NCBI GenBank assembly: GCA_947445035.1
Contig: CANFCK010000015.1
Location: 1 to 64,000 of the forward strand
Source of the DNA: Deltaproteobacteria bacterium
GTDB taxonomy: Bacteria > Myxococcota_A > UBA796 > SXON01
Direction: 5' to 3'
DNA length: 64,000 nucleotides
This document shows positions 17,445-27,185 of this stretch, in pieces. The first letter of the stretch is position 1; every line of letters starts with the position of its first letter. A program made the position numbers and the translations under genes. The notes under the pieces are model-generated. The model was not told where the DNA came from, did no database searches, and worked only from the letters and a program-made list of their open reading frames with translations.

Positions 17445-20303
17445 CTAGCGCGAAACGAGCATGGAGACCTGGGCGCGGGTCACATCGTCCATGCGGTACT
17501 CCACGCCCATCCCGGGGGGCTCGGCGCCACGACCGTCGGAGTGGTAGGTCACGACGGCTTCGAACACCAGCGGCTCCACGAGGCCGGGTGCATCGATCTC
17601 GAAGATGCACTCACGCCCGATGGCCAGCGGCTTTTCGGTCTTGATGAAGGCGCCGTTGCGGCGGAGGTTGTCGCGGTATTCGACGACGAAGGAATCGTGC
17701 TCACGGTAGTGGAGCCGCAGCCGGGCCGGCTTCTTTCGGGGCTTGGCCGGCCCGTCGGGGGCGGCTTCCGGCGATGGAGCCGGGGCCGGGGCCGCGGCGG
17801 CGACCGACGGGGCGGCGGCGGCCGGCGGCCGCACGCCCGAGGAGGTCGGCGAATCGTCGAAGGGGTTCGGGGGCAGGCTCTGGGGGGTGAACCCCGGGAT
17901 CGCCTGGTCGGTGAACATGTCGACGGGAAGCGCGGTTGCCGCCCCCCCGGCGCCGGTCGCGAAGGGGTCGTCCGCGGAGTCGGAAAAGCCGTAGGCGGCG
18001 GGACTGGCAGCCGGGGTGGCCGCGCGCACCGGCGGCGGCGCCGGTGCGGGCTCGCCGAACAAGGCCGAAGCCATGGGCGGCGCCGTGCCGAGATCGAGAT
18101 CCACCTCGCCAGCGCCCTGGTCATCGAACGCCGCGTCGTCGGGATCTTCGGAAGGGTCCGCCGTTTCTTCACCCAGACCGGGCTCGTCAGAAAGCACCGC
18201 CTCATCGACCATGCCCTCGAACGTGATGCCCGAGCTTTCGGCAGGGGCTTGCCCAAACAGCCCACCCGCGTCGGAGTCCGTACCGAATTCCTCCAACATC
18301 GCCGGCGGCGGGTTGCGCTTGCGCGCGTCCGTCGCGGGGTCGAGGTCGTCTTCGTCGAGGCCCCCGAAAAGGTCGCCAGCGTCGAGCTCCGGCTCGGCGG
18401 GCGCCTCGGCGATGCCGCGCGGGCCCGGGAGCCGCGTGCCGCCCATGCCCAGCGTGGCGGTGGAGCGCCCGTAGAGGTCCTCCTCTTCCGCCTCGGTGGC
18501 AAACGCCGCGTCTGGGATGATCTCTTCGTCGGGCGTGACCTCGGCCACCGCGCTCATGTCGATCACCGGGGCGGCGGCAGAGGGCGTGACCGGGGGCGCG
18601 GCAGGCTTGACTGTCGGGGCCGGCTTGGCCGCTATGCTCTTGTCCGACGAGTCGGAGCCGAACAATGACGAGAGAAAACCGGCCTTCTTCTTGACACCCG
18701 GCGTGGTCTTGACCACGGCCGCCGGCGGTGGGGCGTCGCCGCGCGCGGCGCGGGCCGCCTCTTCGCGCGCCGCGTCCTCGGCGGTGGGCATGCGGGGTTC
18801 TTTCGCCCGCTCGGCGTAGTTCCGGACCGAGATGGTCTGCCGCTCTCCCGACTGCTTGTTCACCGCCACCACATTGAGGATGCCGTTGGCGTCGAGCTTG
18901 AAGGTGACGTCGATCTTGGTCTGCATGCGCGGCGCCGGCGCCAGACCCTCCATGACGAACTCGCCCAGGAACTCATTCTCCGCGGCGACGCGGCTTTCCC
19001 CTTGCCGAACGGTGATCCGCACCGAGGTCTGGCCGTCGTGCACGGTGGCAAAAGTCCGGGTCTCGGCCGAAGGAACCTGCGAATTCCGCGCCACGATCAT
19101 CGAGAACATGCCCCCGGCGGCGTCGATGCCCAGGTCGAAGGGCGTGACGTCCAAAAGCACGACTTGCGGCTCGTCGGGGTCGGCAAGCGCCGCCCCGTGT
19201 ACGGCGGCGCCCACGGCCACCGCTTCTTCCGGATGGACGGCGCGGCTCGGTTCGCGACCGAAGAGCCCGGAGACCGCCTCGCGCACCCGTGGCATGCGCG
19301 TCTGCCCACCGACGAGCAAGACGTCATCGACCTCAGAGAGGGGTAGCCCCGCGTCGGCGACGGCCCCCCGCGTCACGTCCAAGCAGCGCTGCACGAGGTC
19401 CCCGGTGAGGGACTCCAGCGTGCTGCGCGTCAGCACCGCCTCCAGGTTCTGGCCCGCCATCACGTGCGGGATGACGACGTTGGCGCGGTCGCTGAAGGAC
19501 AGGTCGCACTTGGCGCGTTCGGCCGCATCCTTGACGCGCTGGAGCGCGTTTCGGTCGGTGCGAAGGTCGGCCTCCGTGCGCGCCTGGAAGGCGTCGGCCA
19601 GATGGTCGACGATCCGGTAGTCGAAGTCCTCACCGCCGAGCCAGGTGTCCCCGCTGGTCGCCAGCACTTCGTAAACACCGGCGGAGAGCCGAAGCACCGT
19701 GACGTCGAAGGTGCCACCGCCCAGGTCGAACACCACCAGCGTCCGCTCGATGCTCTTGCGATGCCCGTAGGCCAGCGCCGCCGCCGTGGGCTCATTGAGC
19801 AGCCGGTCGCACTTGAAGCCGGCCATCCGCGCCGCTTCGATCGTTTCTTGCCGCTGGAGGTGGTTGAAGTGCGCGGGCACCGTCACCACGGCCTCGTCCA
19901 CCGTTTCCCCGATCGCCTTCTCCGTGATCGACTTCGCGACCTGAAGTACAACCGCCGCCACCTCGGCTGGGGACATCCACTCGTCCGCGAGCTGCATCAG
20001 CACGCCTCCGTCGGGACCCTCCTTGATCTCGTACTGCAGCCGCTCCCGACAGCGCTGCACTTCCGGGCTGTCGAACCGCCGCCCGATGAGCCGCTTGGTT
20101 GCGTACACCGTCCGGTCGGGGTGGGTCAGGATGAGATTATGCGCCGCCTGCCCGACGATGAACCGCCCCTCACCGCGCGCGCTCACGACTGTGGGCAGCA
20201 CCTTGTAGCCGCGATCGTCCTCGATCACCCTGGGCCGACCGTCCTGAAGGATGGCCACCGCGGTGTTCGTGGTGCCCAGATCGATGCCGACTATCCTACC
20301 CAT
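17445..20303 (-). CDS. Hsp70 (DnaK-type) chaperone with C-terminal PilZ-like domain
   Basis: A 952-aa protein against ~640 for DnaK. Residues 1-~380 are a full Hsp70 ATPase domain: GIDLGTTNTAV at 6-16, LLNEPTAAALAYG at 168-180, VFDLGGGTFDVTVL from 191, and LLVGGQTRMP. The substrate-binding beta domain follows to ~510 (DVTPFDLGIDAAGGMFS, DANGILNVVA). In place of the helical lid is a long acidic, Pro/Ala-rich linker (about 520-850). Residues ~861-952 are a PilZ-like domain of the type duplicated in Myxococcus (LRLHYREHDSFVVEYRDNL, NGAFIKTEKPLAIG, PGMGVEYRMDD). This suggests a chaperone or scaffold targeted or regulated by a PilZ module, possibly through cyclic-di-GMP. The arginine and D/NxSxxG ligands of classical PilZ are not clear. 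Confidence 0.92.
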   Translation of the reverse strand: MGRIVGIDLGTTNTAVAILQDGRPRVIEDDRGYKVLPTVVSARGEGRFIVGQAAHNLILTHPDRTVYATKRLIGRRFDSPEVQRCRERLQYEIKEGPDGGVLMQLADEWMSPAEVAAVVLQVAKSITEKAIGETVDEAVVTVPAHFNHLQRQETIEAARMAGFKCDRLLNEPTAAALAYGHRKSIERTLVVFDLGGGTFDVTVLRLSAGVYEVLATSGDTWLGGEDFDYRIVDHLADAFQARTEADLRTDRNALQRVKDAAERAKCDLSFSDRANVVIPHVMAGQNLEAVLTRSTLESLTGDLVQRCLDVTRGAVADAGLPLSEVDDVLLVGGQTRMPRVREAVSGLFGREPSRAVHPEEAVAVGAAVHGAALADPDEPQVVLLDVTPFDLGIDAAGGMFSMIVARNSQVPSAETRTFATVHDGQTSVRITVRQGESRVAAENEFLGEFVMEGLAPAPRMQTKIDVTFKLDANGILNVVAVNKQSGERQTISVRNYAERAKEPRMPTAEDAAREEAARAARGDAPPPAAVVKTTPGVKKKAGFLSSLFGSDSSDKSIAAKPAPTVKPAAPPVTPSAAAPVIDMSAVAEVTPDEEIIPDAAFATEAEEEDLYGRSTATLGMGGTRLPGPRGIAEAPAEPELDAGDLFGGLDEDDLDPATDARKRNPPPAMLEEFGTDSDAGGLFGQAPAESSGITFEGMVDEAVLSDEPGLGEETADPSEDPDDAAFDDQGAGEVDLDLGTAPPMASALFGEPAPAPPPVRAATPAASPAAYGFSDSADDPFATGAGGAATALPVDMFTDQAIPGFTPQSLPPNPFDDSPTSSGVRPPAAAAPSVAAAAPAPAPSPEAAPDGPAKPRKKPARLRLHYREHDSFVVEYRDNLRRNGAFIKTEKPLAIGRECIFEIDAPGLVEPLVFEAVVTYHSDGRGAEPPGMGVEYRMDDVTRAQVSMLVSR

Positions 20304-20324
20304 CCCGTACCCTCAGGGGCGGGC

Positions 20325-20330
20325 ACTATA
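20325..20330 (-). promoter_or_regulatory. extended -10 promoter element upstream of the DnaK-PilZ gene
   Basis: On the minus strand the sequence reads TGGTATAGT, an extended -10 hexamer TATAGT with the upstream TG. It lies 21 nt before the ATG at 20303. No good TTGACA is seen 17 nt further upstream. The site lies in the 60-nt gap after purF, so the chaperone gene may have its own start in addition to readthrough. Confidence 0.35.
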
Positions 20331-20363
20331 CCAGTCCGGGCGCCCCGGGAGTAGCCGCCGGGC

Positions 20364-21782
20364 TCAACCCTCTGTCGGACCGCGGAACAGCGGCACCTGT
20401 ACGTCGCGACGTCGTTGTTGTGGCTCAACCGGATAGTCACCGGTGAAGCACGCATCACAGAAGCGCGGGCCCTCGCCCCCCATCGCCTCCAATACGTCGT
20501 CCATGTCCAGATAGGCAAGGCTGTCGGCATCGAGGAACTGCCGCATCCGTTGCAGGTCCATGCGGTGCGCAAGCAGCTCCGTGCGTTCAGGCGTGTCGAT
20601 CCCGTAGTGGCACGGGCCCGTCATCGGGGGGCTGGCGATTCGCAGGTGGACCTCGTTGGCGCCGGCGCCACGGAGCATGCGCACCAACTTCTGCGCCGTG
20701 GTGCCCCGCACGATGCTGTCGTCGACCACCACGACCCGCTTTCCCGCCACCACCGAACGATTGGGCTGCAACTTCAGCCGAACCCCGAAGTCACGGATGC
20801 GCTGGGTCGGCTCGATGAACGTGCGGCCGACGTAGTGGGAGCGCAAAAGCCCCATGCCCATCGGCAGGCCACTGGATTGCGAAAAGCCCAACGCCGCCGG
20901 CGTCCCGCTGTCTGGCACCGGCACGACCACGTCGGCGCGTGCGGGAAAACGCCGGGCGAGGCTCTGCCCCAGCCGCACCCTGGCCGCGTAGACGTCGGTA
21001 CCGAACACGGTGCTGTCTGGGCGGGCGAAGTAGATCGCTTCGAAAACGCAGGCCTTCTTCGCCTTGCGCGGGAACGGCCGCAACGACTGCGCGCCGTCTT
21101 CGTCGAGGATCGCCATCTCGCCCGGCTCGATCTCGCGCACGACCGTGCCCTGGACGAACTCGATGGCACACGACTCACTCGCTACGATCCAGGCGCCACC
21201 GCGCCGACCGAGGACCAGTGGCCGAAAACCGTGGGGATCTCGTGCGGCCACCAGCGTGTCCCCCACGAGCACCAGGACGCACCAAGCCCCCTGCACGCGC
21301 GTGAGCGCTTCGATGAGCCGGTTGATCAGCGTCTTCTGGTCGCTCCCGGCCACCAGATGCAGGAGCACCTCGGTGTCGGATGTGCGGGTGAAGATCGCTC
21401 CCCTCTCCTCCAACTCGTCGCGAAGGGGGCCGGCGTTGGTCAACGTGCCGTTGTGACAGATCGCCAGCTGCCCGTGGCGCCACCGCGCCAGGAAGGGCTG
21501 CACATTTTCCAAGCCCGGGCCGCCCAGCGTGCCGTAGCGAACGTGCCCGATCGCCGTGTCCCCCGGCAGACTTCGCAGCGCCGCATCGTCAAAGACGTCA
21601 TGCACGAGACCTTCGCCCCGATGCTCTGCCAGGACGCCCGCATTGCGCGCGACGATGCCGGCGCCGTCCTGCCCGCGGTGTTGGAGCGCGTGCAAACCCA
21701 GGTAGGTGAGCCGTGCCGCATCGGGGTCTCCGATGATTCCAAACACACCGCACTCGTGATGCAGCGACGCGCTTTCACTCAT
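20364..21782 (-). CDS. purF: amidophosphoribosyltransferase
   Basis: A 472-aa enzyme that makes 5-phosphoribosylamine from PRPP and glutamine, the first step of purine synthesis. The N-terminal nucleophile is Cys11, exposed after removal of a 10-residue propeptide (MSESASLHHE). The glutaminase signature follows (CGVFGIIGDPDAARL, LHALQHRGQDGAGI). The PRPP-binding motif is KRVVVVDDSIVRGTT. An upstream in-frame extension to 21989 is rejected because the family start at MSESAS is normal. Length is typical. The minus-strand DnaK-PilZ gene follows 60 nt downstream. Confidence 0.97.
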   Translation of the reverse strand: MSESASLHHECGVFGIIGDPDAARLTYLGLHALQHRGQDGAGIVARNAGVLAEHRGEGLVHDVFDDAALRSLPGDTAIGHVRYGTLGGPGLENVQPFLARWRHGQLAICHNGTLTNAGPLRDELEERGAIFTRTSDTEVLLHLVAGSDQKTLINRLIEALTRVQGAWCVLVLVGDTLVAARDPHGFRPLVLGRRGGAWIVASESCAIEFVQGTVVREIEPGEMAILDEDGAQSLRPFPRKAKKACVFEAIYFARPDSTVFGTDVYAARVRLGQSLARRFPARADVVVPVPDSGTPAALGFSQSSGLPMGMGLLRSHYVGRTFIEPTQRIRDFGVRLKLQPNRSVVAGKRVVVVDDSIVRGTTAQKLVRMLRGAGANEVHLRIASPPMTGPCHYGIDTPERTELLAHRMDLQRMRQFLDADSLAYLDMDDVLEAMGGEGPRFCDACFTGDYPVEPQQRRRDVQVPLFRGPTEG

Positions 21783-21968
21783 GAGACCCGCCCCACCACG
21801 GGGTTCTATCAAGCCCGAGGACGCTTGGGCGGCGCGCCGGGCCCGCTTCGCCTGAGTCAGGCGTTGATCGCGGCGCGTCGCGGCGCCGGAGACAAAATCT
21901 ACACGAGCGGCGATCCAAACGCCTGCGGATGCTGTACCATACCGCCCACCCCCAAGGCCGGAGCATCG

Positions 21969-23054
<1,086 letters not shown>

Positions 23055-23075
23055 CCTACCATTTCGCGAGTCCTC

Positions 23076-24476
23076 ATGACCATTCTCCTCTCTCTCGCGC
23101 TCTCTCCCGCTCTGGCTTCGTCGCACCGGGAGGCGCCGGCAATCTCGCTGGATCCTTCCGCCGACATCGCCGACTTCTACATGTTCACCAGCCCCGAGAA
23201 CACCGACAACGTGGTGTTGATGATGAACGTCAACCCGCTGTCGCTCCCCGGCGGCGGGCCGAACTTCCACCGCTTCGACGACAACGTCATGTACCAGATG
23301 CACGTCGACAACGAAGGGGATGGCGAAGAAGACATCGTCTTCCAGATCCGCTTCGAGACCACCTACAGCAACGACGCGTTCGGGTTCGAGACCTTCATCT
23401 ACAACATCGGTGATGTCGCCGACCCGGCCAACGTCTACCAGCGCCAGACCTACACCGTCACCCGCATCGACGACGGCGTGGCGACGTCGATCCTCGCCAG
23501 CGGCGATGTCGCCCCAATCAACGTCGGGACCCAGAGTGGTTCGAACGCAGGGGGGTACAACCCGGAAAGCAGCACCCCGGGCACCATCACGACGGCCAAC
23601 ATCGAGAGCTCGGGGGCCTACCGCTTCTTCGCCGGGCCAAGGCAAGACGGCTTCTACGTCGATCTCGAGCGCACCTTCGACCTGTTGAACCTCGCCGGTA
23701 TCGACGGCACCCCGAACCAGAACACCCTGCTCGGCTACAACGTCCACACCATCGCGATCGAGATCCCCGCGATCTCACTGACTCGGGATGGAGCGGCCCC
23801 CGCGGCCGCGGACCAGAACGAGATCATCTCGGCCTGGAGCACGACCTCGCGTCGCGCCGTCACCGTCCGCCGCCAGAACGGCTCCGACACCGCCTCGCGC
23901 GGCGGCTGGGTCCAGGTCGCGCGCCTCGGCAACCCCCTGGTGAACGAGGTGGTCCTACCGGTGATGCAGAAGGACATCTTCAACAGCAGCCACCCGCGCG
24001 ACGACATCCAGTTCTTGTCCTACGTGCAGACCTCGCTGCTGGGCGCCTACATGAACGTCGTGCTCGGCACCACCTGCCCCACCACCTACGACGCTGGGCT
24101 GGGCCTCGGCGGCCGTGAGGACCTGATTCTCGCCTTCCTCACCGGGCATCCCGCGCTCGGCCTCCTCCCGGGCGGCTTCTCGCTGGGCGGCGCCATCCCC
24201 GGCGAGGCCGGCAAGACCTTCGGCGCCTTCGAAGCGCTGCGGATCAACCTCGTGGGCACGGGCTTCGGCCAGTGGCCGGACGGCCGCAGCGTAGAGGACG
24301 ACGTCACCGACGTTGCGCTCGGCGCGGTCTGCGGGGGCTTGGCCGACTCGGGCGAAGGCTTCGCGGTCAGCGACGGCGTCGACTCCACGGGGCTGTCGTA
24401 CCTCGACACGTTCCCCTTCCTCGGCGATCCCTGGGCGGGTGACGACCATCCCAACGGCTCGCACGACGAGCTGTAG
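23076..24476 (+). CDS. exported DUF4331 family protein
   Basis: A 466-aa exported protein with a short signal (LLSLALSPALA). The DUF4331 hallmark SHREAPAISLDPSADIADFY opens the mature protein, followed by FMFTSPENTDNVVLMMNVNP-like strands. The family is common in envelope proteins of many phyla; its biochemical role is not established to my knowledge. A strong terminator follows the stop, ending a two-gene unit with the upstream propeller lipoprotein. Confidence 0.9.
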   Translation: MTILLSLALSPALASSHREAPAISLDPSADIADFYMFTSPENTDNVVLMMNVNPLSLPGGGPNFHRFDDNVMYQMHVDNEGDGEEDIVFQIRFETTYSNDAFGFETFIYNIGDVADPANVYQRQTYTVTRIDDGVATSILASGDVAPINVGTQSGSNAGGYNPESSTPGTITTANIESSGAYRFFAGPRQDGFYVDLERTFDLLNLAGIDGTPNQNTLLGYNVHTIAIEIPAISLTRDGAAPAAADQNEIISAWSTTSRRAVTVRRQNGSDTASRGGWVQVARLGNPLVNEVVLPVMQKDIFNSSHPRDDIQFLSYVQTSLLGAYMNVVLGTTCPTTYDAGLGLGGREDLILAFLTGHPALGLLPGGFSLGGAIPGEAGKTFGAFEALRINLVGTGFGQWPDGRSVEDDVTDVALGAVCGGLADSGEGFAVSDGVDSTGLSYLDTFPFLGDPWAGDDHPNGSHDEL

Positions 24477-24503
24477 GCCGTAGAGCCCAATCGGGCGCTC
24501 AGG

Positions 24504-24537
24504 GGGCGGCTTCGGCCGCCCATTTTGAGTTTTTTGC
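24504..24537 (+). terminator. Rho-independent terminator after the DUF4331 gene
   Basis: A perfect 7-bp stem GGGCGGC/GCCGCCC closed by a UUCG tetraloop (24504-24521), followed by ATTTTGAGTTTTTT. This is the clearest intrinsic terminator in the window, 27 nt after the DUF4331 stop. Confidence 0.88.
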
Positions 24538-24923
24538 GGGTCTACGCCCTCATCGTGGCGGCGCCGCCGACCGCTCCGACGGCAAGAGCCCCGGCCCCAT
24601 CGACAGCGCCCGCTGCATCGGCGCAGGGTGATCCCGAACGATCATGAAGCAGCTCGCTGGGCGCCGGGCCACCGATCGGCTGGCCACGAATGGAAGTTCG
24701 TTCGATCGGGAGCCATCCCGTGCCAGATGCGGCCTCCTCCGAGGCAAGTGGGTCCAGATGCGGCTTGGACCGCGGCAGCGGCAGCGAGCGCGGGAGACCG
24801 AACGCACCAACGCCAACTATCTCCCACCTCGCCCACGCCCTGCGGAGTCGAGGACGGGCAGGCCGCATCCCGAGGGGGATGGCACATGAACGGCCGCATC
24901 CAGGGGGGCATGGCATCGGGGAG
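24538..24923. other. gene-free stretch with a decayed gene tail
   Basis: This 386-nt stretch between the terminator and the next lipoprotein has open frames in several directions, but none with convincing composition. At 24563-24618 it holds a copy of the 3' end of the TPR lipoprotein gene found at 25405-26544, on the minus strand and encoding MQRALSMGPGLLPSER. Nothing else was recognised. Confidence 0.6.
24563..24618 (-). pseudogene. truncated copy of the TPR-lipoprotein gene tail
   Basis: On the minus strand this reads MQRALSMGPGLLPSERSAAP, nearly identical to the C terminus of the protein encoded at 25405-26544. The DNA match is 47 nt with 2 mismatches (24572-24618 against 25451-25497), including 29 identical bases. 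It is weaker outside that core. The rest of the gene is absent, so it is a remnant of duplication or recombination. Confidence 0.7.
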
Positions 24924-25382
24924 ATGGTGGTCAGCCCGATCGTCGTCATCCTGGCGCTGTATGCGTGCGGAACTGCCGGTCGCGACCCGGCAACGACCGA
25001 GGCCCCCGCGTGCGAGTTCGACTCGTGCGCCGAGACGCCTTCCGAGCCGGACGGCCTGGCATGCTGCATCGACGCCCACGGCTACGGCATCGAGGACGCA
25101 GACAACCTCGAGCGCCTCGCCACGAGCTGCCAGGCAGAGGAGTGCGACGCCGGGCGCTACCTTTCGGCGGCGGCGGCCGTCTGCATCGCGCAGAGCTGCG
25201 GCCTGCCGCTTGGCATTGGGAGCTGCTACGCGCGGTTCGAGTTCGGGTCGTCTGGACCCCGGTGGGCCGTTGATAACGAGACCGAAATTTGCGATGATGA
25301 CCACCTGTGCGGGGGTGGGGACATCCTCAGGGTGCAGGCGGAGACGGGAGCGTGCAGCGAGATCGGGGCGTGGCTCAACTGA
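24924..25382 (+). CDS. Cys-rich lipoprotein
   Basis: A 152-aa lipoprotein (MVVSPIVVILALYAC) with Cys15 as the lipidation site. The mature part carries about twelve cysteines (CEFDSCAETPS, ACCIDAHGYG, CGLPLGIGSCYA), so it is disulfide-rich. The ATG at 24924 is chosen because the longer frame upstream is non-coding in appearance. The gene lies between two direct repeats, one a remnant and one inside the convergent TPR gene, hinting at a recombination event. Function unknown. Confidence 0.65.
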   Translation: MVVSPIVVILALYACGTAGRDPATTEAPACEFDSCAETPSEPDGLACCIDAHGYGIEDADNLERLATSCQAEECDAGRYLSAAAAVCIAQSCGLPLGIGSCYARFEFGSSGPRWAVDNETEICDDDHLCGGGDILRVQAETGACSEIGAWLN

Positions 25383-25404
25383 GCGCCGCCGAGATGCGCC
25401 CCCG

Positions 25405-26544
25405 CTACGGCACCGTTGAGGCGGGCGCTCCGGGAGCCGGCGACGCCGCCCGCTCCGAGGGCAAGAGGCCCGGCCCCATCGACAGCGCCCGCTGCATGAG
25501 CGCCTCGTCCCCGAGGATCTGGCTGCCCATCCGCAGGACGCGCGGCTCGACGATGCCGGTCGCGAGGGCGATGCGCGCTTCGGCGGCGGCGTCGATAGAG
25601 GCGTCGCGACCCAACCACGCTGCCCACGCCCGCGCCATGCGCGTGGTGGCGTCCTGGCGGATGACCCACTCGGCGTCGAGGATCGTGCGGGCGGCGAGCG
25701 GATCGCTAGGGGCGAGCCACATCGCGTAGCCGCGGGCATCCTGCTCGCGCACCGCTGCTACGGACACGGTGGCATCGAGCTCGGAGAGCCCCCACGCCGC
25801 CTCTACCGTGGCCCCGACGGCCCGCAGATCGGCCGCGGCCCCCACGTGGTCGCCGGTGTGTAAACGAACACGCCCTCGTGCGAACGCCGCCGGCGCGTAC
25901 CCGGGCAGCAGGGCCAGCGCCTGGTCCAGCTCGGGCGCGGGCTCGCACGCCAGCGCGTGTAGCCAGCCGAGGCGGGTCAGGACCCAGGCGTAGGGCTCGG
26001 GATCGGCGGGCGTTCCGGTCGCGACGGCCAGCTTCGCCATCTCCAGGGAGCCCTCGACGTCGCCCCACAACCAGCGCAGCCAGCCCACTCGATCGTAGAC
26101 CTCGAGCCCCGGGCGGAGATCGGCCGCCGCCTGGTAGGCCGCGCCGGCCTGTTCGAGGCGACCCCGCTCCATCTGGGCGTCGCCCAGGAGCGCGTGATCG
26201 AGCCAGGTGGCGTCGGGCATCGCGACGAGGCGGGCCGCTTCCACCTCGACGGCAGCGAAGTTGTGGAACTGCAGCTCGACATGGGCGCGGAGGCGCAGGG
26301 CCTCCCTATCGTCGGCGTTGCGCGTCACGGCGCAGTCCAACGCGCCCGCTGCGAGCGTGTAGAATCCAGGATCCGAGGTCTGACGCGCCTCCCGAATGAA
26401 CAGTCGGGCCAGATCGACGGCTTTCCCCGCGGCGGCGTGGCGCTCCGAAGCCAGGGGGCCCGCGGCGGAAGCGTCGAGCATCCGACACGCCATCGGCGTG
26501 GGCGGCGGCGGCTCGTCGCAAGCGATGAGGAGCGCGAGGATCAC
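25405..26544 (-). CDS. TPR lipoprotein
   Basis: A 379-aa lipoprotein with a very short signal (VILALLIAC, Cys9) from a GTG start. It is made of TPR-like helical repeats across residues ~50-260 (for example WLDHALLGDAQMERGRLEQA, LRPGLEVYDRVGWLRWLWGD). It overlaps the upstream gene by 4 nt (GTGA), so translation is coupled. The n-region lacks a positive charge, so the signal is atypical. Its last codons are the source of the duplicated tail at 24563-24618. The partner protein is unknown. Confidence 0.82.
   Translation of the reverse strand: MILALLIACDEPPPPTPMACRMLDASAAGPLASERHAAAGKAVDLARLFIREARQTSDPGFYTLAAGALDCAVTRNADDREALRLRAHVELQFHNFAAVEVEAARLVAMPDATWLDHALLGDAQMERGRLEQAGAAYQAAADLRPGLEVYDRVGWLRWLWGDVEGSLEMAKLAVATGTPADPEPYAWVLTRLGWLHALACEPAPELDQALALLPGYAPAAFARGRVRLHTGDHVGAAADLRAVGATVEAAWGLSELDATVSVAAVREQDARGYAMWLAPSDPLAARTILDAEWVIRQDATTRMARAWAAWLGRDASIDAAAEARIALATGIVEPRVLRMGSQILGDEALMQRALSMGPGLLPSERAASPAPGAPASTVP
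25442..25497. repeat. direct repeat copy within the TPR lipoprotein gene
   Basis: Second copy of the direct repeat whose first copy is at 24563-24618. The 29-nt core 25469-25497 is identical to 24590-24618. The two copies are 879 bp apart and flank the Cys-rich lipoprotein gene. Confidence 0.85.
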
Positions 26545-27164
26545 TTGGCCGCCGTGCGCTCCCGCAACGCCGCGAGCGCGCTCTGGAGGGCGTCCGGACA
26601 GGCGGTGTCGTCGCCGCCGATGCTGGCGTCACCGCGGACGGAGGGCTTCTGCTCCTTGCCCGCGGCGTCGGTCCAACCGTAGGCGATGCTGACCTCGCAC
26701 GAGACGCCGGGCTGTCCTGCGTTGGTCGGGGCCGGTCGCGTCGCGAAGCGCACCCGTCCGGTCAGCGGCGCGGCGCCCGCACCCACGCAGGCCGCCGTCA
26801 CCGCCGGGTCGGCCATCGCGTCGCCACCCTCGGGATGCGACAGGAGCCAGGTGCCCGCGGCCTCGACGCAGGCCACCGCCGCCCCAGGCTCGCCCGGCGC
26901 CACCAGGGTCTTGAACTCAGCCAGCGCGCGGCCCGGCCCGTTTTCGCCGAGATCAACCTTGGGGACGACGGGGCCGCCGTGCGAGCGCGCCAGCTCGCCC
27001 AACGCGTTGGGCGTACCCGGCGCCACCGCGATGTAGGGCTCGGCGTCGATGGTCCGTGGCGCTGGCAACGGTGGCGGGCGCGTCGCCAGCCACAGCGCAG
27101 CGGACGTAGAGGTGAAGGCGACGGCGGCGAGGCCGCCGACAAGCAGTCGTTGCGCGGGGGTCAT
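26541..27164 (-). CDS. membrane-anchored protein of unknown function
   Basis: A 207-aa protein with an N-terminal signal-anchor (residues ~5-30, LLVGGLAAVAFTSTSAALWL) and a periplasmic domain having four cysteines (ACVEAAG, ACVGAG, SCEVSIAYGW, ACPDAL). Features such as TGRVRFATRPAPTNAG and VSIAYGWTDAAGKEQKPSVRG recall the C-terminal energy-transducing AgmX/PglI-type periplasmic domains of myxobacteria, but I am not sure. It is coupled to the downstream TPR lipoprotein by a GTGA overlap. The start at 27164 is 21 nt from a divergent gene. Confidence 0.7.
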   Translation of the reverse strand: MTPAQRLLVGGLAAVAFTSTSAALWLATRPPPLPAPRTIDAEPYIAVAPGTPNALGELARSHGGPVVPKVDLGENGPGRALAEFKTLVAPGEPGAAVACVEAAGTWLLSHPEGGDAMADPAVTAACVGAGAAPLTGRVRFATRPAPTNAGQPGVSCEVSIAYGWTDAAGKEQKPSVRGDASIGGDDTACPDALQSALAALRERTAAK

Positions 27165-27185
27165 GCGCCCCCGGTATCCCGGGGT

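Noticed and set aside
20415..21968. Extension of the propeller lipoprotein frame upstream across purF
   Set aside because: The upstream part is antisense to purF. A lipoprotein signal begins at 21969.
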